64,000 nt of DNA from Wenzhouxiangella limi (GTDB lineage: Bacteria; Pseudomonadota; Gammaproteobacteria; Xanthomonadales; Wenzhouxiangellaceae), in the NCBI RefSeq assembly GCF_010499265.1, contig NZ_JAAGSC010000031.1, positions 310,001-374,000 on the forward strand. Reading direction: 5' to 3'. Within the stretch, counting starts at the first letter, position 1. Every line of letters begins with the position of its first letter. The translations under genes were made by a program, and so were the position numbers. The notes under the pieces were generated by a model, which saw only the letters and a program-made list of their open reading frames with translations, did not search any database and had not been told where the DNA came from. Shown piece by piece: positions 29,147 through 44,462 of the stretch.

Positions 29147-29953
29147 TCAGTCCGCCGGTACGCGTACGTAAATGGTGGCAAACAGATCCTGCTGGACCAG
29201 ATCGATCAAATGTTCGCGCAAAAGCTCCAGCAGCGCCAGGAAGGTCACGACTGCGCCAATGCGTCCCTCTTCGAGATCGAAACACTGGCCGAACTCGACG
29301 AAACGGTTCGTCGACAGCAGGTCAACGATGCGGCTCATGCGCTCGCGCACGCTCAGCGGCTCGCTTTGAACCTGGTGATGGGCCAGCATGTCGGCTCGCG
29401 CCATCACGTCGCGCAGGGCCAGCAGCAGTTCGCGCAGGTCCACTTCGGGCGGCACGCGCACCTGGCCATGATCTTCGACGCCGGCCGTTGCGACCACCAG
29501 GTCGCGTTCCAGGCGGGGCAGTTCATCGATGTCTTCGGCCGCCTGCTTGAAGCGCTCGTATTCCTGCAGCCGCCGGATCAGCTCGGCGCGTGGATCACCC
29601 TCGTCTTCTTCTTCCGGCTGCGGCCGCGGCAGGAGCATGCGCGACTTGATCTCGGCCAGTATCGCAGCCATGACCAGGTACTCGGCCGCCAGTTCCAGGC
29701 GCATGCCGGCCATCATCTCGATGTACCCGGTGTACTGCCGGGTAATCTCGGCCATCGGAATATCCAGAATGTCGAGGTTCTGGCGCCGGATCAGGTAAAG
29801 CAGCAGATCCAGCGGTCCCTCGAAGGCCTCGAGGAAAACCTCCAGCGCATCCGGCGGAATATACAGATCATCCGGTAGCTGCAGCAACGGCTGGCCCTGC
29901 ACCACGGCAAAGGGCATCTCCTGCTGACCAATCACTGGGGTGACGTCGCTCAT
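29147..29953 (-). CDS. scpA: Segregation and condensation protein A (kleisin)
   Basis: Kleisin subunit that closes the SMC ring in chromosome compaction and segregation. 268 residues, with the N-terminal FEGPLDLLLYLIRRQNLDI signature, a central acidic linker and a C-terminal winged helix (VTFLALLELLREHLIDLVQ). It is divergent from the bolA region and lies 1.8 kb from smc, so all parts of the complex are encoded close together. Confidence 0.94.
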   Translation of the reverse strand: MSDVTPVIGQQEMPFAVVQGQPLLQLPDDLYIPPDALEVFLEAFEGPLDLLLYLIRRQNLDILDIPMAEITRQYTGYIEMMAGMRLELAAEYLVMAAILAEIKSRMLLPRPQPEEEDEGDPRAELIRRLQEYERFKQAAEDIDELPRLERDLVVATAGVEDHGQVRVPPEVDLRELLLALRDVMARADMLAHHQVQSEPLSVRERMSRIVDLLSTNRFVEFGQCFDLEEGRIGAVVTFLALLELLREHLIDLVQQDLFATIYVRVPAD

Positions 29954-30074
29954 GGCGCCAGTGTATCCGCTAACGCAGACGACCGTGCCGTCACCGCGGG
30001 ATCGGTCGAGCGATCGGCGCTGCGGGCGTTACAATGCCGCCCAGGATGGACTGAACACAAGGACGGCAAGCGCC

Positions 30075-30146
30075 ATGCGGTACGCGATCATTGAACCTGA
30101 CAGCAAAAACGGACCCAACCGTCGGGCCTCGGCGGTGCTGCAATGA
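30075..30146 (+). CDS. 23-codon mini-ORF coupled to bolA, possibly a YciI remnant
   Basis: ATG at 30075 opens MRYAIIEPDSKNGPNRRASA and stops with TGA at 30144, overlapping the bolA ATG (ATGA). The first residues are like the start of YciI-family proteins, which sit in similar surroundings in related bacteria. It may be a decayed YciI gene or a leader peptide that couples translation into bolA. Too short to be certain it is translated. Confidence 0.4.
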   Translation: MRYAIIEPDSKNGPNRRASAVLQ

Positions 30147-30415
30147 GCGCAGAACGCGTCGCCATGATCCGGCAGCGTCTGGAATCGGTGCTGAGTCTCG
30201 ACAGCCTGGAAGTCATCGACGAGTCCCACCTCCATATCGGCCACGCCGGCGCACGCGACGGGCGCGGCCACTTCCGGGTTCGGGTGGTCAGCAATGATTT
30301 CCTGGGGCTGCCAAGACTGGCTCGCCATCGCAAGGTCTATGCCGCCATGGGCGAGTTGATGACCACCGATATCCATGCACTCAACATTGAGGCGCTGACT
30401 GCCGATGAATCGTAA
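30143..30415 (+). CDS. BolA-family protein
   Basis: A 90-residue protein of the BolA/IbaG fold. These proteins bind 2Fe-2S clusters together with monothiol glutaredoxins and affect morphology and stress responses. The family segments SHLHIGHAG and FLGLPRLARHRKVYAAMGELM are present. The following lipoprotein gene overlaps the end by 11 bases. Confidence 0.9.
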   Translation: MSAERVAMIRQRLESVLSLDSLEVIDESHLHIGHAGARDGRGHFRVRVVSNDFLGLPRLARHRKVYAAMGELMTTDIHALNIEALTADES

Positions 30416-31229
30416 TCTGGGTTTTTTGCTGATCGCAGTGGCCGTGGTCCTGGCCGGCTGTCAGCAGCAAAACGACCGGCTGATCAGCCCCGATGACGTC
30501 ATTTTGGTGGAGGTCGATGGTCAGCCGGTTTCACTGCCCATGCTGGAGTTCATGATGGCCCAGCGCGGGATCGACGAGGACGATCACGACGCCATGCGCG
30601 AGCTGCTCGATGAGTTGATTCGCCTGCGCGCGGTGGCCAATGCCGCCGAGCGCGAAGGCCTGGCCGCTGAGCCCGAAGTGCGCGCTCAGCGGGCCTTGCG
30701 CGACATGGAAACCCTGCAGCTGCGGTATTTCTCGCGCGTGCACGAAGAGTTTCCGGTCACCGAACAGGCCATTCGCGAAACCTACAACAACCAGATCGAG
30801 CGCTCCGGCGAGCGACAGTTCCGGCTCGAGACCATTGCCTATCCCAGGCAGGCCGACGCCCTGCTGCGGCTGGCAGAACTGCAGGATGGTGAGGCCAGTT
30901 TCGATGACCTGCTCGAGGCCGCTGCCGGCGAAGGCTGGCTGGTTGAGCCGACCGGCTGGGTCGACCGCAGTCAGCTGGGTCCTGAACTCGGGCCGATGCT
31001 GGAGGGCGCCGCCGAGGGCGATGTCTTGTCAGCACCACTGCAAACGCCGCAGGGTTGGCGGCTGCTGCGCGTTCAGGCGAGTCGGGACCTGGAAGCGCCT
31101 GCGCTGGATCAGGTGCGCGAAGGCATCGAGCGCCAGCTGGTGCGCCAGCGCCTGGAAGCGCTGGTCGAAGATCTGTATCAGGCCGCCGAGATCACACCAA
31201 TGCTGCCGGTCGAGGAGGTCGGCGACTGA
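30405..31229 (+). CDS. Parvulin-type peptidyl-prolyl isomerase lipoprotein
   Basis: Lipid-anchored folding factor of the SurA/PrsA type. The signal ends VVLAGCQQ. A helical chaperone-like region follows (EVDGQPVSLPMLEFMM, LLDELIRLRAVANAAEREGL), then a rotamase-like domain (QFRLETIAYPRQADALL, GWVDRSQLGPELGPML, TPQGWRLLRV). 274 residues. The isomerase domain is divergent, so it may act mainly as a chaperone. It converges with queF. Confidence 0.82.
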   Translation: MNRNLGFLLIAVAVVLAGCQQQNDRLISPDDVILVEVDGQPVSLPMLEFMMAQRGIDEDDHDAMRELLDELIRLRAVANAAEREGLAAEPEVRAQRALRDMETLQLRYFSRVHEEFPVTEQAIRETYNNQIERSGERQFRLETIAYPRQADALLRLAELQDGEASFDDLLEAAAGEGWLVEPTGWVDRSQLGPELGPMLEGAAEGDVLSAPLQTPQGWRLLRVQASRDLEAPALDQVREGIERQLVRQRLEALVEDLYQAAEITPMLPVEEVGD

Positions 31230-31244
31230 ACGTCGGCACGACCC

Positions 31245-31634
31245 TCAGGGCAGGTGGACCGGGGTTGGCGCCTGCCAGTCCGGGTTACGGTGTTCGGCAA
31301 CCACCGCGGTGTAGATGCCGCCGCGCACGTTGAAGTCCGCGCTCAGACGCATGAAACGCGGCCGCGTTGCGGCGACCAGATCGCCCAGTATTCGGTTAGT
31401 GACCGCTTCGTGGAAGGCGCCCTCGTCGCGGAAACTCCAGACGTAGTTCTTCAGCGCCTTGAGTTCGACACAGAACTGGTCCGGCACGTATTCGACCAGC
31501 AGTTCGGCGAAGTCCGGCTGCCCCGTTTTGGGGCAGAGACAGGTAAACTCGGGGATCCGGATGCGAATGGTATAATCCCGCGCCGGCTGCGGATTGGGAA
31601 AGACTTCAAGCTCTTTACTGGGCTGACTGGGCAC
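31245..31634 (-). CDS. queF: NADPH-dependent 7-cyano-7-deazaguanine reductase
   Basis: Reduces preQ0 to preQ1 in queuosine synthesis. The short type: 129 residues from GTG at 31634 ([15 protein letters not shown]), chosen because sequence upstream in the open frame is not QueF-like. The catalytic region is [14 protein letters not shown], where the nucleophilic cysteine is the one before [21 protein letters not shown] holds the substrate-binding glutamate and FHE. It is divergent from smc, with 92 bases between the start codons. Confidence 0.93.
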   Translation of the reverse strand: MPSQPSKELEVFPNPQPARDYTIRIRIPEFTCLCPKTGQPDFAELLVEYVPDQFCVELKALKNYVWSFRDEGAFHEAVTNRILGDLVAATRPRFMRLSADFNVRGGIYTAVVAEHRNPDWQAPTPVHLP

Positions 31635-31726
31635 GCGGCGGGTTCTCCCTGGTCGAGTGATGGTTTCTTGGTCGGGCACGGGCCCGGCCGGCGGTATTAG
31701 AACAAAAACCTCTGGCTGATGCGTCA

Positions 31727-35215
<3,489 letters not shown>

Positions 35216-35285
35216 AGGCAGACCCCGCGATCGTGGAGTGATGCGGTAAACTCGTCGCTGTTCTCTCCGGACTCGGTCAATCGTC

Positions 35286-38083
<2,798 letters not shown>

Positions 38084-38194
38084 AGCGAACGTTGCGCCCC
38101 TGAAACGGTCCAAACAGGTAGCAGCAGGCGCGGGCTGCTACCATGAGGGTGCAGCGCTTGCTGCAATCCTGCAACAGGATGCGAGGAGCACATC

Positions 38195-38635
38195 ATGAGC
38201 GAACACATCAGGGAGATTCTGGTACCGGTCGACGGTTCGGAAAACTCAATCAGGGCCGCTACCTTTGCCATGGAAATGGCCGAAGCCATGAACATCGGCG
38301 TTCGTCTGTTCTACGTTTTTCCGGCCGCCTCGGTCGAAGTCATCGGTATTGCCGGGATGTCTCGTACCGATATCGACCAGGCCGCCCAGGCCGCCGCCCA
38401 GCGCGCCTTCGACAAGACCCGCAAAGGCGTGGGTGAGGCCATGATCGACAAGGTCGAGCAGGAAACCTCGGTCGGCGATCCCGCCGAAGAGATCATCCGC
38501 TTTACCGAAGACGATCATTCGGTGCTCGTCATTATCGGGCGCCGCGGCCTGTCGCGCATGCGCTCGCTGATGCTTGGCAGCGTCAGCGACAAGGTGCTGC
38601 GCCACGCCGAGAGCCCGGTGACGGTGATTACCTGA
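38195..38635 (+). CDS. Universal stress protein, UspA type
   Basis: A 146-residue single-domain Usp. It begins IREILVPVDGSENSIRAA and ends with the ATP-binding signature IIGRRGLSRMRSLMLGSVSD followed by SPVTVIT. The G-x2-G-x9-G-S pattern suggests nucleotide binding. ATG 38195 has GAGGAG upstream. It stands alone with 110 bases of leader. Confidence 0.9.
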   Translation: MSEHIREILVPVDGSENSIRAATFAMEMAEAMNIGVRLFYVFPAASVEVIGIAGMSRTDIDQAAQAAAQRAFDKTRKGVGEAMIDKVEQETSVGDPAEEIIRFTEDDHSVLVIIGRRGLSRMRSLMLGSVSDKVLRHAESPVTVIT

Positions 38636-38662
38636 TTAGCGATCGGGTCATCGATTGGGTCA

Positions 38663-39013
38663 TCAATCGTCCAGCTCAATGTCGACGTAACCGCATTCGA
38701 TGGCCCGCTCCAGGGCGGTAAAGGCATCGCGTAGCTCTTCGAACCGCCGCCGGGCCTCGCGCAGTTCCAGAATCCGGTCATCGTCCGGCAGCCGGTCAGC
38801 GCTGCTCTGACCCAGCTTAAGAGCAAGATTGAGGTAGGTCGCCCGACTGCGGGCGACCACCGTGGCCAATTCCAGACAGTGCGCCCGCGTCAGCCGGGGC
38901 ATGTCTTCGTGCACCAGTTGCCGGTTGATCGGGCCGATTTCGCGCTCCAGCTCCAGCACGAACTGCCGATGGCGGCGCAGGCGATACTCGTCGTCAAATT
39001 GCCTGTCGTTCAT
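38663..39013 (-). CDS. Conserved hypothetical charged helical protein
   Basis: A 116-residue protein with no signal or membrane segment, rich in arginine and glutamate (EYRLRRHRQFVLELEREIGP, RILELREARRRFEELRDAF). The sequence suggests a helical bundle or coiled coil. I do not recognise the family. Its ATG overlaps the stop of the upstream alcohol dehydrogenase gene by 4 bases, so the two are probably co-translated. Confidence 0.65.
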   Translation of the reverse strand: MNDRQFDDEYRLRRHRQFVLELEREIGPINRQLVHEDMPRLTRAHCLELATVVARSRATYLNLALKLGQSSADRLPDDDRILELREARRRFEELRDAFTALERAIECGYVDIELDD

Positions 39014-40074
39014 GCATTGGCTCCCGCGCGCAGCGTGTCCATGTCGATGACGAAGCGATAGCGCACGTCGGAGCGCAGCATCCGCTCGTAGGCCTCGTTG
39101 ATGTTGCCGATGTCGAGCATTTCGATATCGCAGACAATGTCGTGCTCGGCGCAGAAATCCAGCATTTCCTGGGTCTCGGGCAGGCCGCCGATCAGGGATC
39201 CGGCCACCTGCTTGCGCCGAAAGACCACGGCGCCGGCATCCAGCGGCGGCTCCACCGTCTCAAGCAGCCCGACCAGGATCAGCGTCCCGTCGCGCTTGAG
39301 GGCGTTGACGTAGGGGTTGAGATCGTGCGCAACCGGGACCGTGTCGAGAATGTAGTCAAAGGTATTGGCGACTGAGTCCATCTGGTCGTCGTCGGTCGAG
39401 ATCACGACCTTGTGCGCGCCCTGCCGGAACGCTTCTTCGCGCTTGGATTCCGAACGCGTAAACAGCGTGACCTCAGCACCCAGGGCGCGCGCGAACTTGA
39501 CCCCCATATGCCCCAGCCCGCCCATGCCGACCACCGCGACCCGGTCGCCCGGGCCGACGCCGAAGTGCTTGAGCGGGGAATAAGTGGTGATGCCGGCGCA
39601 CAGCAGCGGGGCAGAAGCGGCCGCGTCCAGCTTTTCCGGCATGCGCAGGACGAAGCGCTCGCTGACCACGATCGCTTCCGAATATCCGCCGAACGTGACC
39701 GAGCCGTCATGACGGTCTTCGCCGTTGTAGGTTGCGGTAAAGCCGGCATCGCAATACTGCTCCAGCCCTTCCTCGCAGGCTGAGCACTCGCGGCAGGAAT
39801 CGACCAGGCAGCCCACGCCGACGCGATCACCGGGCTTGAAGCCGGTCACCTCGCCGCCGACCGCGGTCACGGTGCCGACGATCTCGTGGCCCGGCACGAC
39901 CGGGTAGACCGTCCGGCCCCAGTCGTTGCGGGCAAAGTGGATGTCGGTATGACAGATCCCGCAGTAGTCGATGCGGATGGCCACATCGTCGGGGCGCGGG
40001 GCGCGGCGATCGATCGATAGCGGCTCGATGGCCGAGGTTTCGGACTGGGCGCCGTAGGCCTGGATGGTGGGCAT
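39010..40074 (-). CDS. Zinc-dependent NADP(H) alcohol dehydrogenase, YahK/cinnamyl type
   Basis: Medium-chain dehydrogenase that reduces aldehydes. ATG at 40074 (MPTIQAYGAQSE) gives 354 residues, the normal length; the longer open frame is not conserved-looking. Catalytic zinc ligands are in YCGICHTDIH and PGHEIVG. The structural zinc cysteines lie in GCLVDSCRECSACEEGLEQYC, read across that region. The coenzyme-binding fold has VGMGGLGHMGVK. Co-translated with the small helical protein downstream. Confidence 0.92.
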   Translation of the reverse strand: MPTIQAYGAQSETSAIEPLSIDRRAPRPDDVAIRIDYCGICHTDIHFARNDWGRTVYPVVPGHEIVGTVTAVGGEVTGFKPGDRVGVGCLVDSCRECSACEEGLEQYCDAGFTATYNGEDRHDGSVTFGGYSEAIVVSERFVLRMPEKLDAAASAPLLCAGITTYSPLKHFGVGPGDRVAVVGMGGLGHMGVKFARALGAEVTLFTRSESKREEAFRQGAHKVVISTDDDQMDSVANTFDYILDTVPVAHDLNPYVNALKRDGTLILVGLLETVEPPLDAGAVVFRRKQVAGSLIGGLPETQEMLDFCAEHDIVCDIEMLDIGNINEAYERMLRSDVRYRFVIDMDTLRAGANA

Positions 40075-40264
40075 GAGCAGGTTCCGCTGTGGGTTTGACC
40101 CCATTATGCAGCGAAAACCAGCCGGTTTTTCCAGCAACGACGCCGACATGGCGACCGGGCTGGACGCCGCCCGGCAGCTGGTCTTATAGTCGTGGCCGCT
40201 CGATTGTGCGCTGACCGGGCCTTGCCTTACCCCTCGCAACCACGCTTAAAGAGTGCCAGTATCC

Positions 40265-41335
40265 ATGACCGCCTGTATCGTCCGTCATCCACCGGAGTCC
40301 ATGGCCAGCACGCTGCAAAGACTCGCCGCGCGAGCAGAAGGAGAGAAGGCTCCCGACGTCTACGGTACGGGTGCGCTGGTGGAGGATTTCGAAGACCGCA
40401 TCGCTGCGATGCTGGGCAAGCCGGCGGCGGTGTTTCTGCCCAGCGGCACCCTGGCGCAACCGCTGGCGCTCAAGATTCATGCCGACCGGCGCGACAAGAC
40501 CGGCATTGGCCTGCATCCGACATCGCACCTGGTCTTGCACGAACAGGACGGCTACCAGGCGCTCTGGGGGCTGACGGGGCAGCTGCTCGGTCATCCTCGA
40601 CAAGTTCTGACGCTTGCTGACCTTCACGTGTCGGCGCCGGAAGAGCTGGCCGCGCTGGTGCTCGAGCTGCCGATGCGCGAGATCGGCGGCCAGCTTCCCG
40701 AGTGGGACGATCTTCGGGCCCAGGTCGACTGGGCGCACCGTCACGACGTTGCCGTTCATATCGATGGCGCTCGCCTCTGGCATTGTCCGGCGTACTACGG
40801 TCGAAGCCTGGCCGAGATCAGCGCCCAGGCCGACTCGGTCTATGTCAGCCTGTACAAGGACATCGGCGGGATCGCCGGCGCGGTGCTGGCGGGCGAAACC
40901 GACTTCATTGCCGAGGCGAAAGTCTGGGCCCGACGCGCCGGCGGCAATCTGCCCGCTTTTTATCCCTACATCCTGGCGGCGGAGCAGGGCATCGAGGACA
41001 ACCTGGCCAGCATTTCAGATGCAGTGACCTATGCCCGGACCCTGGGCCCGTTGCTGGCGAGCCTTCCCGGTGTGCAGGCGAATCCGCCTGTGCCGCAGGC
41101 GGCCATGTTTCATCTGCATATCGGGCTTGCGCCGGAGGCTTTGATGCAGGCGACCGCCGAATACAGCGCGCAGCACGACGTGATCGTGCTGCCGAAACCG
41201 CGCGCTGTTGACGATCACGGCAACAGCATCTGCGAGATCAGCGTGGGGCGAAGCACCATGCAACATGCCCCCGAGTTCTGGTTGGCCCACCTCGGCGCAG
41301 CCCTGGCCAGCAGCGAGTTGCTGGCGCGGGCCTGA
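40265..41335 (+). CDS. PLP-dependent threonine aldolase-like enzyme
   Basis: Fold-type I PLP enzyme of the beta-eliminating lyase/threonine aldolase family (356 residues from ATG 40265; a GTG at 40253 is also possible). The substrate segment is VYGTGALVEDFEDRIA. The PLP aspartate is in VAVHIDGARLWH, and the Schiff-base lysine is in SLYKDIGGIAGAVL. Typical LtaE has a shorter N-terminus and an SKGL-like lysine motif, so this may be a related lyase. The substrate is not determinable by eye. Confidence 0.82.
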   Translation: MTACIVRHPPESMASTLQRLAARAEGEKAPDVYGTGALVEDFEDRIAAMLGKPAAVFLPSGTLAQPLALKIHADRRDKTGIGLHPTSHLVLHEQDGYQALWGLTGQLLGHPRQVLTLADLHVSAPEELAALVLELPMREIGGQLPEWDDLRAQVDWAHRHDVAVHIDGARLWHCPAYYGRSLAEISAQADSVYVSLYKDIGGIAGAVLAGETDFIAEAKVWARRAGGNLPAFYPYILAAEQGIEDNLASISDAVTYARTLGPLLASLPGVQANPPVPQAAMFHLHIGLAPEALMQATAEYSAQHDVIVLPKPRAVDDHGNSICEISVGRSTMQHAPEFWLAHLGAALASSELLARA

Positions 41336-41452
41336 AGCATCCGATCGGCATTCAAACGCGACCCATGCGCGTGATTGCATTGCGGGTCTTTCCTGTATGC
41401 CGACGCCGTATTCGTTAAGGTGGTGGTCTGATTCAACAACGAAAGGCCACCC

Positions 41453-42595
41453 ATGAACCGACGATCCGCACCGCTGGCGCTGCTCGCAATCCTGCTTGCC
41501 TTCACCGCCCAGGCTCAGGACGAGGCGCCGTTCTCGATCGAACCGATCACCTCATTCGACGAACCGTGGGCCATCACTTTCCTGCCCGACGGTCGCATGC
41601 TGGTCACCGAGAAGAAGGGCAACCTGCGCGTGGTGTCGCAGGCGGGTGAGCAGTCGCGGCCGGTTGAAGGCCTGCCGGACGTGGACTATGGCGGCCAGGG
41701 CGGGCTGGGCGACGTGATCCTGCACCCTGATTACGCAGATAATGGCATCATCTACTTAAGCTACGCCGAAAGCGGAATCGGCGATACCCGCGGGGCTGCG
41801 GTCATGCGCGCCGTCCTCGAGCTTGGCGATCGCGGCGGCCGGCTCGCCGATGCCGAGGTCATCTGGCGCCAGTATCCGAAGGTGCTCGACGACGGCCACT
41901 ACGGCCATCGGCTGGCCTTCGACGACGAGGGCTACCTGTGGATCTCCTCCGGCGACCGCCAGAAATTCACGCCGGCGCAGGACATGCAGAGCAACATGGG
42001 CAAGATCCTGCGCCTCGAGGAGGACGGTTCGATCCCGTCGGACAATCCCTTCGTGAACTACCGCGAAGACGAACCCCTGGTTGACGGGGTCGGCCCCTAC
42101 GACGAGATCTGGACCCTGGGCCACCGCAACCCCCTGGGCATGGCCTTCGATGCCGACGGCCAGCTCTGGGTGATCGAGATGGGGCCGGCCGGCGGCGATG
42201 AGCTGAACCGCATCGTGCGTGGCGCCAACTATGGTTATCCGGTGGTCTCCAACGGCGATCACTACGACGGGCGCGAGATGCCCGATCACGACACCCGCCC
42301 AGAGTTCACCGAGCCGGTGATCACCTGGACCCCGGTAATCTCTCCGGGCGACTTCATGATTTACGAAGGCGAGTTGTTCAATGACTGGCGCGGGGACGCA
42401 TTCGCCGCCGGACTGTCTTCCCAGGCCATCGTGCGCATCCGCTTTGACGGCATGGATGCCACCGAACTCGAGCGCTACGACATGGGCGCGCGCATACGGG
42501 CCATCGAGCAGGCGCCGGACGGCAGCGTCTGGGCGCTTGAGGACGAGCGCGGCGAAAGCCAGGGGCGGCTGCTGAAGCTAACGCCGCGGGACTGA
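41453..42595 (+). CDS. PQQ-dependent aldose sugar dehydrogenase, YliI type
   Basis: Periplasmic beta-propeller enzyme of the glucose/sorbosone dehydrogenase family. 380 residues with a signal peptide (PLALLAILLAFTAQAQ). Family segments are SFDEPWAITFLPDGRMLVTE, GGQGGLGDVILHPDY, HYGHRLAFDDEGYLWISSGD, LGHRNPLGMAFD and EMGPAGGDELN. It would need PQQ, and no pqq genes lie in this window. Confidence 0.92.
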   Translation: MNRRSAPLALLAILLAFTAQAQDEAPFSIEPITSFDEPWAITFLPDGRMLVTEKKGNLRVVSQAGEQSRPVEGLPDVDYGGQGGLGDVILHPDYADNGIIYLSYAESGIGDTRGAAVMRAVLELGDRGGRLADAEVIWRQYPKVLDDGHYGHRLAFDDEGYLWISSGDRQKFTPAQDMQSNMGKILRLEEDGSIPSDNPFVNYREDEPLVDGVGPYDEIWTLGHRNPLGMAFDADGQLWVIEMGPAGGDELNRIVRGANYGYPVVSNGDHYDGREMPDHDTRPEFTEPVITWTPVISPGDFMIYEGELFNDWRGDAFAAGLSSQAIVRIRFDGMDATELERYDMGARIRAIEQAPDGSVWALEDERGESQGRLLKLTPRD

Positions 42596-42704
42596 GGCAT
42601 GTTACAGCGCCAGCGCCGCATGCTTGGCCCCAGGTTTTGGGCCGCGGCGCAGGTGCGGCGATGAACCCAGGGATACATGGCAAACCTGCGAAAGCGGTTC
42701 CCAA

Positions 42705-42737
42705 AGAAAAAAGGGCTAGGGAGAACTCCCTAACCCC
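42705..42737 (-). terminator. Rho-independent terminator after tRNA-Asn
   Basis: On the minus strand GGGTTAGGGAG pairs with CTCCCTAGCCC around a two-base loop and is followed by six T. It lies 10-40 bases beyond the tRNA 3' end. Confidence 0.88.
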
Positions 42738-42747
42738 CTGATTTTCT

Positions 42748-42824
42748 TGGCTCCCCGGGTCGGACTCGAACCAACGACCTAGTGATTAACAGTCACCCGC
42801 TCTAACCAACTGAGCTACCGGGGA
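42748..42824 (-). tRNA. tRNA-Asn (anticodon GTT)
   Basis: On the minus strand the acceptor stem TCCCCGG pairs with CCGGGGA, followed by the discriminator G and an encoded CCA. The anticodon arm reads GGTGACTGTTAATCACT, with GTT in a seven-base loop, and the T arm contains GGTTCGAGTCC. The gene is 77 nucleotides long and a terminator follows. Confidence 0.96.
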
Positions 42825-42885
42825 ACGGTAAAGGCGGAATTATCCCGAAATCGCGCCCATTGGTCAACCGCTATTCGTCTCCCGG

Positions 42886-43500
42886 TCAGTCGCCGAACTC
42901 GTCGATGTAGTCCTCGATCGAGGCCTTGACGACTTTGCTGGCGTGCTCGTGGCCGTAGATCTGGTCGATGTGGGTGGTGGTGGCTTCGCCCGGAAGCAGT
43001 TTGTAGGTCAAAAAGTAATGACGAAGGCGCTCTGCCAGGCTGTCGGGCAACTCGCTGATATCCCGAGCATCACCCCACAGCGGGTCGTTTTCGAGCACGG
43101 CGACAATCTTGTCGTCGGCTTCCTCGTCGTCGATCATCTGCAGTCCGCCAATTACGCGGACGTTGAGCAAAACCTCCGAACGGGTAATCGGGCGCTCGGA
43201 AAACACGCAGATATCGAGCGGATCGCCGTCGCCGCGCTTGGCCGCCGGGATCAGGTCGCCGACGCGCTGACCGCAAAAGGTCCGGGGAATAAAGCCATAC
43301 AGGGTAGGGGGCTGGGACGAGGTTCGCTGGGGCCGATCGACGCGCAGGTAACCGGTTTTCTTGTCGATTTCGTACTTGACGGTGTCGAAGGGTGTGATTT
43401 CGATGTAGGCGTGCAACAGATAAGGTGGTTCTCTGCCGACCTCCAGGCCGTGCCAGGGGTGCGGACGCCAGCGATAAAAAGGCTGCGGAAATGAAGGCAT
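42886..43500 (-). CDS. ppa: Soluble inorganic pyrophosphatase, family I
   Basis: Hydrolyses pyrophosphate released by biosynthetic reactions. ATG at 43500 ([18 protein letters not shown]) gives 204 residues. The metal-binding signature is [13 protein letters not shown]. Other family features are [18 protein letters not shown] and [12 protein letters not shown]. The sequence belongs to the longer family-I variants rather than the ~176-residue E. coli type. tpmT lies just upstream on the same strand. Confidence 0.93.
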   Translation of the reverse strand: MPSFPQPFYRWRPHPWHGLEVGREPPYLLHAYIEITPFDTVKYEIDKKTGYLRVDRPQRTSSQPPTLYGFIPRTFCGQRVGDLIPAAKRGDGDPLDICVFSERPITRSEVLLNVRVIGGLQMIDDEEADDKIVAVLENDPLWGDARDISELPDSLAERLRHYFLTYKLLPGEATTTHIDQIYGHEHASKVVKASIEDYIDEFGD

Positions 43501-43544
43501 GGGGCTATGTGTCTCCGAACGGTGCGAGTTTGAGTATAAACGGG

Positions 43545-44195
43545 TCAAACAGCGGTGAGGCGGTAAACGGTCTCGTGCAGGCTCGTGATGCCATGAGCGC
43601 GAAACTTCGAGCTTTCGTCCAGAACGTCGCGCCGCTCCAGCGGCACTGAATCGAATCCAGTCATCTCCGCAACTTCCTCGAATGAAACTGAGAAAGGTGG
43701 TCCACCCTTCAGATTTTGATCATATTCCAGAGTGACAAGAAGCCCGATGGAACCCTTGGCCAGGCACTTTCGAAGCTGTTCTACGTAACTCTTGCGCATG
43801 GCTGGCGGCAGCGCGATCAATGCGGCCCGATCGTAAAATGCGCGGTAGGCTGTGGCGGGTTTGAAGGCAAAGAAATCCCCTTGCCACAACGAAACGCCGT
43901 CGGCTTCCAGGCCGCTTAAGGCCTGATCGGCTTGTTCGATGGGCGTGGGTCGACGCTTCCATTCCGCGAAAAAATCATGAACGGCAATCGGGTTCAGCTC
44001 GATCCCGGTGACTGGGTGGCCTCGTTCGCACAGCCAGCGCATGTCCAGTGTCTTGCCGCACAGCGGCACCAAAACCGGCTCGTCGATCTGGTGTACGAGC
44101 TCAGGCCAGTACGCAAGCAACGCCCAGTGCGCCTCGGGGGTATGAAAACCGATCTGTCCAGCCTGCCAGCGCTGATGCCAGAATTCCTTGTCCAT
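43545..44195 (-). CDS. tpm: Thiopurine S-methyltransferase
   Basis: SAM-dependent methyltransferase that in Pseudomonas also methylates selenium and tellurium compounds. 216 residues starting [18 protein letters not shown]. The SAM-binding segment is [15 protein letters not shown] followed by [11 protein letters not shown]. The acidic [13 protein letters not shown] segment is characteristic. The gene is intact, but its upstream sequence changes abruptly to AT-rich DNA within 35 bases, marking the left edge of the island. Confidence 0.93.
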   Translation of the reverse strand: MDKEFWHQRWQAGQIGFHTPEAHWALLAYWPELVHQIDEPVLVPLCGKTLDMRWLCERGHPVTGIELNPIAVHDFFAEWKRRPTPIEQADQALSGLEADGVSLWQGDFFAFKPATAYRAFYDRAALIALPPAMRKSYVEQLRKCLAKGSIGLLVTLEYDQNLKGGPPFSVSFEEVAEMTGFDSVPLERRDVLDESSKFRAHGITSLHETVYRLTAV

Positions 44196-44245
44196 GCGCT
44201 CATTGTACCGCTCGCCAGCTGCAGCTCGGATCTTCTATTATTTTA

Positions 44246-44261
44246 CATAATATACATTATG
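44246..44261. repeat. Dyad A at the island's left edge
   Basis: A perfect inverted repeat, CATAAT-ATAC-ATTATG. The same central ten bases (AATATACATT) occur in dyad B at 45558. A CTTCTAT lies 10 bases to the left here and 5 bases to the left of dyad B. It lies 51 bases upstream of tpm. It may be a recombinase core site or an operator. Confidence 0.6.
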
Positions 44262-44316
44262 CGAACTCTAGGCCGACACGAATCTTAACCCTTTAGCCGT
44301 GGCTACACGAACAAGT

Positions 44317-44409
44317 AATTCCGGAAACTTTTCCCAAGCAACCCCGGCAACAATCAAATTAACCATGGAAACAATTCGTTACCTCCAACAAACCCCGGAA
44401 ACAATTCGT
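44317..44409 (+). repeat. Four spaced 19-bp repeats, probable transposase binding sites at a transposon end
   Basis: Four copies of a unit close to AACCCCGGAAACAATTCGT lie at 44317, 44340, 44361 and 44391, spaced 23, 21 and 30 bases. The last two differ at only two positions over 19; the first two are weaker. Tn7-family ends carry several TnsB sites of about this size and spacing, so this could be the end next to tnsA. They might instead be arm sites for the tyrosine recombinase. The exact terminus was not recognised. Confidence 0.55.
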
Positions 44410-44462
44410 GCACAACGATCCGCACTAACGCCCCGCAGCGGGATTCTGGTCTGTGATGAGGA

